From assembly GCA_963728075.1 (NCBI GenBank), contig CAVSIP010000006.1, positions 1 to 28,071 of the forward strand: a stretch of 28,071 nucleotides of DNA, given 5' to 3'. Positions 1 to 7,949 of this stretch are shown here, piece after piece. Origin of the DNA: CAVSIP01 sp963728075. GTDB lineage: Bacteria; Actinomycetota; Actinomycetes; JAFAQI01; DASSKL01. The position numbers and the translations under genes were made by a program. The notes below the pieces were generated by a model. That model was given only the letters and a program-made list of their open reading frames with translations. It ran no database searches and was not told the DNA's origin. Every line of letters begins with the position of its first letter. Position 1 is the first letter of the stretch.

Positions 1-1361
1 TGCTGCTGGCCCCGCAGCTGCAGCTCAACCCGTACAACCTCACCTTCGTCGTGCTGGAGACCTTCGCCGTACCGGTGATCGCCCGGCTGTACAGCCTGCC
101 TGCGGCGATCCTGGCCGGCCTGGCGATCGGCGTCGGCCAGAGCGAGCTGGTGCAGGTGCACGGCGGTGCGGCGCTGCAGGGGGCGATCCGTGAGCTGCAC
201 GTCAACGGTCTCGTCGTGGCGCTGTTCATCGCGCTGCTGGCCCTGAACTCGCTGCGCGAGGTGGGCGGCCGTGGTGACGCGGGTGCTGCGGCAATCTTCG
301 CCTCGCGGCGGGCGGACGACGAGCGCAGTGCGCAGCGGAGGACGGTGCAGCTCGCGGCCGGCGTCGGGCTGATGTGCGTCCCGTTCTTCCTCTCCCCGCT
401 GCACCTGCACCAGGCGCTGGGCGTCCCCGCACTCGCGGTGATCTACGTGTCGCTGGTCGCCGTGACCGGCTACAGCGGCCAGATCTCCCTCGGTCAGGCC
501 GGCTACGCCGGACTGGGCGCGTTGTTCTACGCGAAGTTCTCCAGCGGCGACCTGTTCGGCCTGGCTGCGCTGCCGGACCTGCCGTCGATCGTCCTGGGCA
601 TGGTGGTGGCCGGGCTGGTCGGGTTCGCGACGGGTTACCCCGCGATCCGGCGGCGCGGCCTGTTCCTCGCGTTGACGACGTTCGCCGTGGGCGCGCTGGT
701 CAGCCGGTTCGTCTTCAACAACCCGTTCTTCACCACCGGCGTCGCGGTGCACCGGCCCACCATCGGCGGCTGGTCGCTGCAGGGTGACCGGGCCTTCTAC
801 GCCTTCGAGCTGGTCTGCCTGGCGCTCACCCTGCTCGTCGTGCGGAACCTGCGGTCGGGACGGCTCGGCCGGGCGCTGGTGGCGATGCGCGACAGCGAGC
901 CCGGTGCCCGATCGGTCGGCATCGACATCAGCACCCTCAAGGTGTTCATCTTCGCCGCGAGCTCCGCGGTCGCGGGCCTCGGCGGCGCGCTGCTGGCGCA
1001 GACCCAACGGGCGTTCGACCCGACCGCGTTCGACCCGTTGCAGGCACTGTTCTGGTTCACCGCCGTGGTCGTCTTCGGCGCCGACAGCGCAGCCGGTGCC
1101 GTCATCGCCGCCGCCGTGGTGGTGACGCTGGACACGGTGCTCGTCCCGAACGCGTCGACCGTCCTCATCGGCATGCTGGCGCTGCTGCTGGGCCGGCTGC
1201 CGGGCGGCGCGGTGGACGCGGTCCGCCAGCTGACGGCGCGGCTCGTCACGCCCACGGGGCTGATCACCCAGTGGGAGCGGGCCACGGCCGCCGCCCCGCC
1301 GCCGGCGCAGCGGCGACTGTCCGAGTCCGGCCGGGCCGCGCTCGCCCGGGTGCGGAGGTGA
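1..1361 (+). CDS. livHM: HAAT-family ABC transporter permease, LivH-LivM fusion, 5' partial
   Basis: The reading frame is already open at the left edge (frame starting at base 3), so the gene begins outside the window. The first visible 80 or so residues, including the stretch around LYSLPAAILAGLAIGVGQS, look like the C-terminal end of LivH. After a hydrophilic linker (charged stretch near bases 270-340) a complete LivM domain follows, with the LivM-type segment GYSGQISLGQAGYAGLGA and about eight further membrane segments. It would form the whole transmembrane channel of a branched-chain amino acid or related importer in the cytoplasmic membrane. livG follows immediately. LivH and LivM are separate proteins in enteric bacteria, so the fused form is worth noting. 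The substrate cannot be told from the sequence. Confidence 0.85.
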   Translation, partial: LLAPQLQLNPYNLTFVVLETFAVPVIARLYSLPAAILAGLAIGVGQSELVQVHGGAALQGAIRELHVNGLVVALFIALLALNSLREVGGRGDAGAAAIFASRRADDERSAQRRTVQLAAGVGLMCVPFFLSPLHLHQALGVPALAVIYVSLVAVTGYSGQISLGQAGYAGLGALFYAKFSSGDLFGLAALPDLPSIVLGMVVAGLVGFATGYPAIRRRGLFLALTTFAVGALVSRFVFNNPFFTTGVAVHRPTIGGWSLQGDRAFYAFELVCLALTLLVVRNLRSGRLGRALVAMRDSEPGARSVGIDISTLKVFIFAASSAVAGLGGALLAQTQRAFDPTAFDPLQALFWFTAVVVFGADSAAGAVIAAAVVVTLDTVLVPNASTVLIGMLALLLGRLPGGAVDAVRQLTARLVTPTGLITQWERATAAAPPPAQRRLSESGRAALARVRR

Positions 1362-1366
1362 GTGCC

Positions 1367-2131
1367 GTGGGGCAGACGCTGCAAGGCACCGGCATCACCA
1401 AGCGCTTCGGCGGGCTCACCGCCGTCGACGCCGTCGACATCACCGCCGAGCCCGGCACGGTCACAGCGCTGATCGGTCCCAACGGCGCGGGCAAGACCAC
1501 CCTGTTCGCCTGCCTCACCGGCATGACCCGGCCCGATGCCGGCCAGGTGCTGCTGGGCGAGCGCGACATCACCCGCCTGACCAGTGACCAGCGGGCCCGG
1601 CTGGGCGTCGGGCGCACCTTCCAGCGGCTCAACGTCTTCCCGACCATGACCGTTCGGGAGAACCTGCTGGTCGGCGCGGAGAGCCGCTGGCCGGGCTCCC
1701 TGCTGCGCGGCGTCCTGGGCGTCCCCGAGCCCAACCGCGACCGTGACGGCGCCCACGCCGACGGCGTGCTCCGCAGGCTGCGCCTGTGGGACGTGCGCGA
1801 CGAGGTCACCGGATCGCTGCCGACCGGGACGCTGCGTCTGGTCGAGCTGGGCCGGGCCCTGTGCAAGGACCCGGACGTGCTGCTGCTGGACGAGCCGGCC
1901 AGCGGGCTGGACTCGCACGAGACCCGCGAGCTGCAGGCGGTGCTGCGAGACGTCGCGGGCGACGACGTGGCCGTCCTGCTGGTGGAGCACGACGTCGACC
2001 TGGTGTTCGAGGTCGCCGACACCGTCTACGCGATGGCGGAGGGTCGGCTGCTCGCCCACGGCAGCGCGGACGAGGTGCGCCGCCATCCCGAGGTGCAGCG
2101 GGCGTACCTGTCCGTGGGAGCGAACGCGTGA
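1367..2131 (+). CDS. livG: HAAT-family ABC transporter ATP-binding protein LivG
   Basis: About 254 residues, normal for LivG. It is a cytosolic ATPase that powers the preceding permease. Visible motifs are Walker A GPNGAGKTT, a LivG-type segment VGRTFQRLNVFPTMTVREN, Walker B VLLLDEPASGLD and the H-loop VEHDVDLVF. The ABC signature reads LPTGTLRLVELGRAL instead of the usual LSGGQ form, a variant I recall from actinobacterial LivG proteins. The GTG at 1367 is chosen because GGAGG at 1354-1358 sits at a good distance. The in-frame GTG at 1358 overlaps that ribosome site and the livHM stop, so it is less likely. The gene shares 4 bp with livF. Confidence 0.88.
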   Translation: MGQTLQGTGITKRFGGLTAVDAVDITAEPGTVTALIGPNGAGKTTLFACLTGMTRPDAGQVLLGERDITRLTSDQRARLGVGRTFQRLNVFPTMTVRENLLVGAESRWPGSLLRGVLGVPEPNRDRDGAHADGVLRRLRLWDVRDEVTGSLPTGTLRLVELGRALCKDPDVLLLDEPASGLDSHETRELQAVLRDVAGDDVAVLLVEHDVDLVFEVADTVYAMAEGRLLAHGSADEVRRHPEVQRAYLSVGANA

Positions 2132-2829
2132 GCGTCGAGCTGCGGCTCCGGGACGTCACCGCCGGCTACGGGCCGGTGGAGGTGCTGCACGGGGTCTCGA
2201 TGGACGTCCCGCGCGGGGCGGTCACGGCGCTGCTGGGTGCCAACGGCGCGGGCAAGACCACGACCCTCGGCGTCGTCACGGGGCAGGTGCGGCTGCGCTC
2301 GGGAGAGCTGACCTGGGCCGGTCACGACATCTCCCGCACCCCGACGTACGACCGGGCGCATGCCGGCATGACGCTCATCCCCGAGGTCCGCGGCATCTTC
2401 CCGGACCTCAGCGTGCGGGACCACCTGGAGATCTTCGCGCACGACACCGAGGCCAGCGGCGACTACTCCGCGGCGCTCGATGCCTTCCCGGTCCTCGGCG
2501 AGCGGCTGTCGCAGTCCGCCGGCAGCCTGTCGGGCGGCGAGCAGCAGATGCTGGCCATGGCGCACGCACTCGTACGCCGGCCGCGCCTGCTGCTGCTGGA
2601 CGAGATCTCCTTCGGCCTGGCCCCACGGATCGTGGCGCAGCTGTTCGAGGTCGTCGCCGAGCTGGCCCGCCAGAACGTCACGGTCGTGCTCGTCGAGCAG
2701 TACCTGTCCGAGGCGCTGCGCCTCGCCGACGTGGTGTACGTGCTGGCCCGTGGCGAGGTGGCGTTCGCCGGCGAACCCGGCGAGCTCAGCGGACTGGAGA
2801 CGCTGCCCGGCTACGCCAGCGCCGGCTGA
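2128..2829 (+). CDS. livF: HAAT-family ABC transporter ATP-binding protein LivF
   Basis: About 233 residues, the usual LivF length. It is the second cytosolic ATPase of the importer. Walker A is GANGAGKTTT, the signature is SLSGGEQQMLAMAHAL, Walker B is LLLLDEISFGLAP, and the H-loop region is VLVEQYLSEAL, with Gln in place of His as usual in LivF. The GTG start overlaps the livG stop in a GTGA arrangement, so translation is probably coupled. The stop lies only 4 bp from the end of the convergent substrate-binding protein gene, so any terminator must lie inside the opposing coding sequence. Confidence 0.88.
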   Translation: MSVELRLRDVTAGYGPVEVLHGVSMDVPRGAVTALLGANGAGKTTTLGVVTGQVRLRSGELTWAGHDISRTPTYDRAHAGMTLIPEVRGIFPDLSVRDHLEIFAHDTEASGDYSAALDAFPVLGERLSQSAGSLSGGEQQMLAMAHALVRRPRLLLLDEISFGLAPRIVAQLFEVVAELARQNVTVVLVEQYLSEALRLADVVYVLARGEVAFAGEPGELSGLETLPGYASAG

Positions 2830-2833
2830 CGGG

Positions 2834-4372
2834 CTACTGGTCGTAGGGGATGTTCGGCACGGTGAAGCAGTTGTTGTCCATGTCCGGGACGATGTCCTGC
2901 CAGCCGCCCGCCCCGCCGTTGAGCGCATCGCGCCAGCGCACCACGTTGATGCAGTTGGTGACCTGCTTGCGCGGGGTCTGCCGGGCCTCGAAGTTGCGCG
3001 GGATGAGCAGGCCACCGGCGTCGTACTTCTGCGGCCGGTTCATGAACGCCTCGACGCACGTGCGGGTCACCTTCGCCCCGCAGGAGGACACGGCGTCGGT
3101 GAACCACTTCCCCGCTGCCCAGCCCTCGAGCTCCCAGTCGGAGAGCTGGTCCTTGCCGTCGTAGCCGTAGCGCTTCACGGCGTCGCGGAACTCCTTGACG
3201 CCGGGCTTGCTGAGGTCGTCGTAGTTGCGGGTCATGCCGATCGCGTACATCGACTGCCGGCAGTGCGGCGAGTTCGCGTACCCCTCCTTGACCCCGGCGG
3301 TCCAGCCCTGCGTGGTGGTGACCTTGGCCGTCACGTACAGCTGGTTCTGCTCCATGGCACGGCACAGTGACTGGTTCCCGCCGACGTCCATGACGTCGAA
3401 GACGAACTGCACGCCGGCGTTCTTCATCTGGATGACCGCGGCGTTGAAGTCCGGCAGGGCGAAGTCGACCTCCTCCTCGACTGCCTGGAACCCCTCGGTC
3501 CGCAGACCCTTGGCGATGTACTGACCGAACGCCTTGGCCGCCGCCTGGTTGTAGTAGACGACCCCCGCCTTCCTCGGCGTGTGGGGGAAGTGCTCCTTGA
3601 GGAAGCGGTAGTTCTCGGTGCCGCCGTACAACGTGCCGTTGAAGCCGACCTTGCCGTTGCGCGGGTAGTCGACGCCGTAGATGGAGTACAGGTGGCTGTA
3701 GGTGTTGTACGCGTTGTCGATGGGCTGGCCACCGATGTCGGGCACGCCCTTCTGCTGGGTGTAGTCCGCAGCCGCGTAGTCGAAGATCGCGTTGCCGACG
3801 AACGCGAAGACCTTCGTGGTGTCGATGAGGTTGCGCACGCAGGCCTGGTTGCGGGCGGAGTTCGCCCGGTCGTCGCACGCGTAGAAGTCGATCTTGCGGC
3901 CGTTGACACCACCGTGCGCGTTGAGGTTCTGGAAGAACGCCTTGGCGCCGAGGTACGGGCCGACGAAGGCGCGCGGGTCGAACGGGTTCGACCGTGAGCT
4001 GATGTTGCCCACCCGGATCGTCGTCGGTGTCACGCCGATGTCGGATGCGGTGTTCTTGGCGCTCGCCCCGCCACCGCCTCCGCCGGAGGACGTCCCGCCG
4101 CTCGAACCACCGCTGCCGGGCGCTGCACCGCCGCCCGTCGGGGCGCTGCCACCGCCTGCCGCGCTGCCCCCGGACGCCTGGCCCGTCGTGGCACCGCCCT
4201 GGCCGGTGCCCAGATCGCTCGCCGACCCGCCGTTGCCGACCGCCTGCACCGCGCCGGAGCCGCGCTCGGTGGCCGTGAACGCACTGTCCGGCAGCCGGGT
4301 GCCGCACGCGGAGGCCACGAGAGCGAGCGCGGACGCCACGACGATCCCCGCGACCTGCTGCCGGGACGGCAT
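2834..4372 (-). CDS. Lipoprotein substrate-binding protein, Peripla_BP_6 / HAAT type
   Basis: 512 residues. The N-terminus is a lipoprotein signal: MPSRQQ, a hydrophobic core, then ALVASAC with Cys23 as the predicted lipidated residue. Residues about 38-108 are a low-complexity Gly/Ser/Ala tether. The mature type-1 periplasmic-binding fold starts near residue 112 (GVTPTTIRVGNISS) and includes GPYLGAKAFFQNLNAHGGVNGRKI, typical of the Leu/Ile/Val-binding family. It should capture a small solute outside the membrane and pass it to the LivHM-G-F importer. It is convergent with that operon, so it has its own promoter, probably in the 73-bp gap at 4373-4445. The ligand is unknown. Confidence 0.85.
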   Translation of the reverse strand: MPSRQQVAGIVVASALALVASACGTRLPDSAFTATERGSGAVQAVGNGGSASDLGTGQGGATTGQASGGSAAGGGSAPTGGGAAPGSGGSSGGTSSGGGGGGASAKNTASDIGVTPTTIRVGNISSRSNPFDPRAFVGPYLGAKAFFQNLNAHGGVNGRKIDFYACDDRANSARNQACVRNLIDTTKVFAFVGNAIFDYAAADYTQQKGVPDIGGQPIDNAYNTYSHLYSIYGVDYPRNGKVGFNGTLYGGTENYRFLKEHFPHTPRKAGVVYYNQAAAKAFGQYIAKGLRTEGFQAVEEEVDFALPDFNAAVIQMKNAGVQFVFDVMDVGGNQSLCRAMEQNQLYVTAKVTTTQGWTAGVKEGYANSPHCRQSMYAIGMTRNYDDLSKPGVKEFRDAVKRYGYDGKDQLSDWELEGWAAGKWFTDAVSSCGAKVTRTCVEAFMNRPQKYDAGGLLIPRNFEARQTPRKQVTNCINVVRWRDALNGGAGGWQDIVPDMDNNCFTVPNIPYDQ

Positions 4373-4445
4373 CGCTACCTCCGTTGGACGACTGCAGGGC
4401 GCAGCGTGAAGCGCCCCGTTGCCCCTTCCCCCACAACGACGATCT

Positions 4446-4925
4446 TCACCCTACGGTGACGGGGACGATTCGGACACGGAGGAGCAGGTCGTGCAGCTGC
4501 TCCATGCCGAGCCCCACCGCGAACCACACCGGCGCGTACGCCGGGCGCACCAGGCCGTGCCAGTGCGCCGGCTCCGGCTTGCCCCCGCGGGGGCGGGAGT
4601 AGTCCCACGGGACCTCGCCGACCAGCCGGCGGATGGTCTCGCCGCTGGCGGCCTCCACGGCGTAGATGCCGACCGTCCAGGCGGCACCGCGCGCCCACCA
4701 CGGCCAGCCCGCGCGACGCGCCGCCCGGTGCGCGGGCTCGAACAGCACCGCCGCGGAGCCGTAGACGGGCAGCATCCACAGGTAGGTGTTCCCGGTCAGC
4801 CGCCAGGTGCCGTCCCGGCCGTGCGAGCGCAGGCCGGTCGTCACGATCTCGCTGCACCAGCCGGCCAGCCCGTACACCGCGAACCGCCCCAGCCGCCCCA
4901 CCGGGCGCCCGCTCACACCGGCCAT
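4446..4925 (-). CDS. Small membrane protein, CmpB-like (PF06541 type), thiamine operon
   Basis: 159 residues with about four hydrophobic segments. The N-terminal helix reads FAVYGLAGWCSEIVTTGL and there is a PWDYS motif near residues 106-110. Both resemble the family called putative ABC-transporter type IV / CmpB, whose biochemical function is not established. The ATG at 4925 overlaps the end of tenA by 13 bp, so the gene is the last member of the TPP-riboswitch operon and is probably translationally coupled. Its place suggests a role in import or handling of a thiamine precursor, which is inference only. The family call is from recalled motifs and is moderate in strength. Confidence 0.7.
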   Translation of the reverse strand: MAGVSGRPVGRLGRFAVYGLAGWCSEIVTTGLRSHGRDGTWRLTGNTYLWMLPVYGSAAVLFEPAHRAARRAGWPWWARGAAWTVGIYAVEAASGETIRRLVGEVPWDYSRPRGGKPEPAHWHGLVRPAYAPVWFAVGLGMEQLHDLLLRVRIVPVTVG

Positions 4926-5572
4926 GCTTCCCGCCTCCACGCCGCGTCCCAGAACATCCACTCGTACCGGCTCGTGGCGACGTACAGCTCCACCAGGCGG
5001 TCGGCCGTGTCGCCGTCGACCGGCAGCCGGTCGGTCTCCGCGAGCACCTCCAGGACGACGCCCCCGAACTCCTCGTCGGCGTAGGTGTCGATCCACCGCT
5101 GGTAGCGGGGATCCGGCGACCCGCGGGTGACGAGCTCCTTGCCGACCTCCCAGTAGATCCAGTAGCAGGGCAGCACCGCCGCCACCCCCTCGGCGTAGCC
5201 GCCGCCGTACGCGGTCGCCAGCAGGAACGCCGTGTAGGCCTGGTTCGTCGGCGTCATCCGCGCCGACGCCAGGGTCTCGACCGCGATGCCGAGCTCGGGC
5301 AGCAGCGACTCGTGCAGCGCCCGCTCGACGGCGAGCGCCCCCGCGGCGTGGCGGGCGAACATCTCCGTGGCCCCCGGGTCACCTGCCTTGGCGCCCACGA
5401 CGGCGAGTGCCCGTGCGTACGCGTCCAGGTACAGCGCGTCCTGCACCACGTAGTGCGCGAACGCCTCCTCCGGCAGCGACCCGCCGGTGAGCCCGGCGAG
5501 GAACGGGTGGGCCAGGATCGCCCGGTACACGTCGCCGCCGGCGGTCCACATCCGCTCGCTGAGCGTGCTCAC
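4913..5572 (-). CDS. tenA: TenA family aminopyrimidine aminohydrolase / thiaminase II
   Basis: 219 residues, the normal TenA length. TenA enzymes hydrolyse aminopyrimidines such as 4-amino-5-aminomethyl-2-methylpyrimidine to HMP, salvaging the pyrimidine half of thiamine in the cytosol. Residues equivalent to the Bacillus subtilis active site are present with a one-residue offset: Asp45, Tyr48, Tyr113, Cys136 (in LPCYWIYWEVG) and Tyr164, with Glu204 in YEWMFWDAAW. It is therefore the Cys-containing TenA_C class. The GTG start is in a GTGA overlap with the cytX stop. It is controlled together with cytX by the upstream TPP riboswitch. Confidence 0.9.
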   Translation of the reverse strand: MSTLSERMWTAGGDVYRAILAHPFLAGLTGGSLPEEAFAHYVVQDALYLDAYARALAVVGAKAGDPGATEMFARHAAGALAVERALHESLLPELGIAVETLASARMTPTNQAYTAFLLATAYGGGYAEGVAAVLPCYWIYWEVGKELVTRGSPDPRYQRWIDTYADEEFGGVVLEVLAETDRLPVDGDTADRLVELYVATSRYEWMFWDAAWRREAWPV

Positions 5573-6939
5573 GCGCGCCGCGCCCGGGTGGCAAGACCGG
5601 TACCGAGCGCGGCGAGCGCCGCGACGAGGAACGACAGGGCCGACGCGCTCATCCAGGACTGGTAGGTGAAGTGCAGCGCGTCGCGTACGTGCTGCCACCA
5701 GCCCGGCCAGGGCCCGACGCTCGGCGCGTACACCAGCTGGTACATCGCGAAGCCCAGCACCCAGGGCACCAGCATCGCCCAGCGTGCCGGCGCGGAGTGG
5801 GCGGTGTTCCAGGCGCGGTGGCCGCCCATGAGGAAGTAGTCGACGACGAAGACGGCGAACATCGGCACGAACACCGAGCCGAGAAGGTAGAGGAAGTCGA
5901 AGTAGTTCTCGATCCGCAGGAACAGCGCCCCGGCGGTCGTCAGGGCACCGACGGCCACCGCGAACACCCGGCGGTCGACGCGCGGCCAGAAGTTCTGCAG
6001 CGACACGACCGAGGAGTACGCGTCGGCGAAGCACTGGTCGAGCTCCCGCAGGGTGAGCACGCCGAACGCGAGCCAGCCGACCGGCACGGCGATGAACGCC
6101 GCGAACATGTCGTGCTGGAGGTTGTCCCCGGCCCGCACGACCGTGGCCAGCGCCGCCAGCCCGAGCGCGTAGTACGCCACCTGGGTGATCGTGTAGCCCA
6201 CGAAGGAGCCGGTGACCGCGGCCCGGACGCTGCGCGAGTGCCGCGAGTAGTCGCTGGCGAGCGGCACCCACGACACCGACACGGCGATGACGACGTCCGC
6301 GGCGACCCAGAACCCGGACCACGACCCCTGGGTCAGGGCCGGCAGCGGGTGGCGCAGCAGCTGCACGAACAGGTACACCGTCGCCAGCGCCACCGCCACG
6401 ATCGCGTACCGGCGCAGGATCCGCACCGAGCCCAGCGGCCAGATCGCCATGACGGTCGTGAGCACCCCGGCCGCGAGGACGTACGGCCAGCGCACCCCGT
6501 GCCAGGGCAGCAGCTGCTGCGCCGCGGCGGTGATCGTGACCACCTCGAACACGCCCCAGCCGAGCAGCTGCAGCACGTTGAGCACGGTGGGGACGTAGGA
6601 CACCCGGCGGCCGAACAGGCCGCGCAGCAGCACCATCGACGGGGCGCCGGTCTGCGCACCCGGTACGGCGGCCGCGGACAGCAGCGCGGTCCCGAGCACG
6701 GTGCCGACGACGACGGCGGTGAACGCGGCGACGTACGACAGCGGGGCGAACCCCTCGGGGGCGAGGACGGCGATCGCCCCCACCGGTCCGAGCAGGCTCA
6801 CCCCGAGGTTGCCCCACAGGCCCAGCTGGTCCAGGACGCCGAGGACCTTGGGTGGCTCCTCGGCCAGGGTGAGCGGGGCCTCGGCCGGTCGCGGCCGGTC
6901 CACCCTCGTCGAGGTCGTATCGCCGGTGCCTACGGCCAT
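5569..6939 (-). CDS. cytX: NCS1-family permease, CytX-like predicted HMP transporter
   Basis: 456 residues and about 12 membrane segments. The sequence is of the nucleobase:cation symporter-1 (purine/cytosine permease) family, with an early VSLLGPVGAIAVLAPEG helix, GAPSMVLLRGLFGRR, and SWVPLASDYSRHSRS in the middle. Genomic studies of thiamine regulons assign riboswitch-controlled members next to tenA to CytX, the predicted hydroxymethylpyrimidine importer. The ATG lies six bases after AGGGAG, which belongs to the 3' edge of the TPP riboswitch. The start is unambiguous. Uptake of another pyrimidine is possible, but the context favours a thiamine precursor. Confidence 0.88.
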   Translation of the reverse strand: MAVGTGDTTSTRVDRPRPAEAPLTLAEEPPKVLGVLDQLGLWGNLGVSLLGPVGAIAVLAPEGFAPLSYVAAFTAVVVGTVLGTALLSAAAVPGAQTGAPSMVLLRGLFGRRVSYVPTVLNVLQLLGWGVFEVVTITAAAQQLLPWHGVRWPYVLAAGVLTTVMAIWPLGSVRILRRYAIVAVALATVYLFVQLLRHPLPALTQGSWSGFWVAADVVIAVSVSWVPLASDYSRHSRSVRAAVTGSFVGYTITQVAYYALGLAALATVVRAGDNLQHDMFAAFIAVPVGWLAFGVLTLRELDQCFADAYSSVVSLQNFWPRVDRRVFAVAVGALTTAGALFLRIENYFDFLYLLGSVFVPMFAVFVVDYFLMGGHRAWNTAHSAPARWAMLVPWVLGFAMYQLVYAPSVGPWPGWWQHVRDALHFTYQSWMSASALSFLVAALAALGTGLATRARRA

Positions 6940-6944
6940 GTGCG

Positions 6945-7032
6945 CTCCCTACGCCGGCATTACCCGGTCAGGTTCGGCGGTCGGCGGCCTCCAGCCGCCC
7001 TCTCAGCCCGGTTCCCCGAGCTCCCGCGGACC
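6945..7032 (-). promoter_or_regulatory. TPP riboswitch (THI element)
   Basis: On the minus strand the conserved blocks appear in the right order: CTCGGGG, then CTGAGA closing the first half, a GC-rich variable arm (GGCGGCT...GCCGCC), then CCGAACCTGACCGGGTAATG and CCGGCGTAGGGAG. These are the hallmark sequences of the thiamine pyrophosphate aptamer. The final GGGAG is also the ribosome-binding site of cytX, and CTC/GAG pairing in helix P1 can include it. Repression of translation on TPP binding is therefore the simplest model. The element starts within about 10 bases of the stop codon of the preceding DMT-transporter gene, so its transcript must start inside or upstream of that gene. Confidence 0.95.
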
Positions 7033-7040
7033 CCCCGACC

Positions 7041-7949
7041 CTACGGCAGGGGGAACCGTTGCCGAAAGCCCGCCAGCCGGCCCTCCGCGAGGGCCACGCC
7101 GGTCACCACCACCAACGCCCCGACGAAGGTGTTCCAGCCGACCTGCTCGGACAGGACGAGGGCGCCGAGCGTCACGGCGACGAGCGGGGTGAAGTACGTG
7201 ACGGACGAGGCGGTCGTCGCCCCGACGTCACGGATGAGCCCGAAGTAGACGATGTACGCGATCCCCGTCCCCAGCGCGCCGAGCACGAGCACCGAGCCGA
7301 CGACGCGCAGTGGCAGGGTCACCGGGTCGGCGGCGACGAACGGCGTGAGCAGCAGTCCCAGCACCGCCGCCGCGCCGATCTGCCCGGTCGACAGCGCCAG
7401 CGGGCGCAGGCCGCTGCGCGCGAGGAACCGGCGGGTGTAGACGAACCCGACGCCGTAGCAGGCCGCCGCGCCGAGACACGCCAGCTGCCCGCCGAGCTTC
7501 GCCCCGACGGCCTCGTGCCACGGACCGAGCACGACGACCACCCCGAGGAAGCCGACGACGATGCCGGCGGCCCGCGCCACGGTCGGGCGCTCCTCCGGCA
7601 GCGCCGCGACGGCCACCATCAGCGTCCACAGCGGCGTCGTGGCGTTGTAGATCCCGGCGAGGCCACTGGGTGCCCCGTGCCCCTCGCCCCAGGCGAACAG
7701 GAAGAACGGAAGCAGGTTGGCCACGACGCCCATGAGCACGAGGTGGCCCCAGATCCGGGGGGACCGGGGCAGCGGCACCCGGCGCACGGCGACCACGGCT
7801 GCGAGCGCGGCCGCGCCGAACAGCAGCCGCCCGACCACGACCTGCGTCGCGCTCAGCCCGTCCAGGGCGACCTTGATGAACAGGAAGCTGGTGCCCCACA
7901 CCAGGGCGAGGGCGCCGATCCGGGCCGCCGGTGACGACCAGGAGCTCAC
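7041..7949 (-). CDS. EamA/DMT-superfamily membrane transporter
   Basis: 302 residues with ten hydrophobic segments in two repeats, the standard EamA layout. The N-terminal half has ALALVWGTSFLFIKVAL and the C-terminal half has SSVTYFTPLVAVTLGALVLSEQ, both typical of drug/metabolite transporters. Members export amino acids or other small molecules, and the substrate cannot be predicted here. The GTG start overlaps the stop of the DNA glycosylase gene (GTGA), so the two form one transcript. The gene ends immediately before the TPP riboswitch, which raises the possibility of read-through into the thiamine operon. Confidence 0.87.
   Translation of the reverse strand: MSSWSSPAARIGALALVWGTSFLFIKVALDGLSATQVVVGRLLFGAAALAAVVAVRRVPLPRSPRIWGHLVLMGVVANLLPFFLFAWGEGHGAPSGLAGIYNATTPLWTLMVAVAALPEERPTVARAAGIVVGFLGVVVVLGPWHEAVGAKLGGQLACLGAAACYGVGFVYTRRFLARSGLRPLALSTGQIGAAAVLGLLLTPFVAADPVTLPLRVVGSVLVLGALGTGIAYIVYFGLIRDVGATTASSVTYFTPLVAVTLGALVLSEQVGWNTFVGALVVVTGVALAEGRLAGFRQRFPLP

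Noticed and set aside
4080..4260. Gly/Ser/Ala repeat in the binding protein as a possible repeat element or CRISPR-like array
   Set aside because: It is low-complexity coding sequence without regular unit length or spacers. It acts as a lipoprotein tether.
5671..7248. Long plus-strand open frame (about 525 codons) opposite cytX and the riboswitch
   Set aside because: The product is compositionally odd (Arg, His, Gly, Asp rich) and runs through the riboswitch. The minus strand carries clear cytX and tenA genes.
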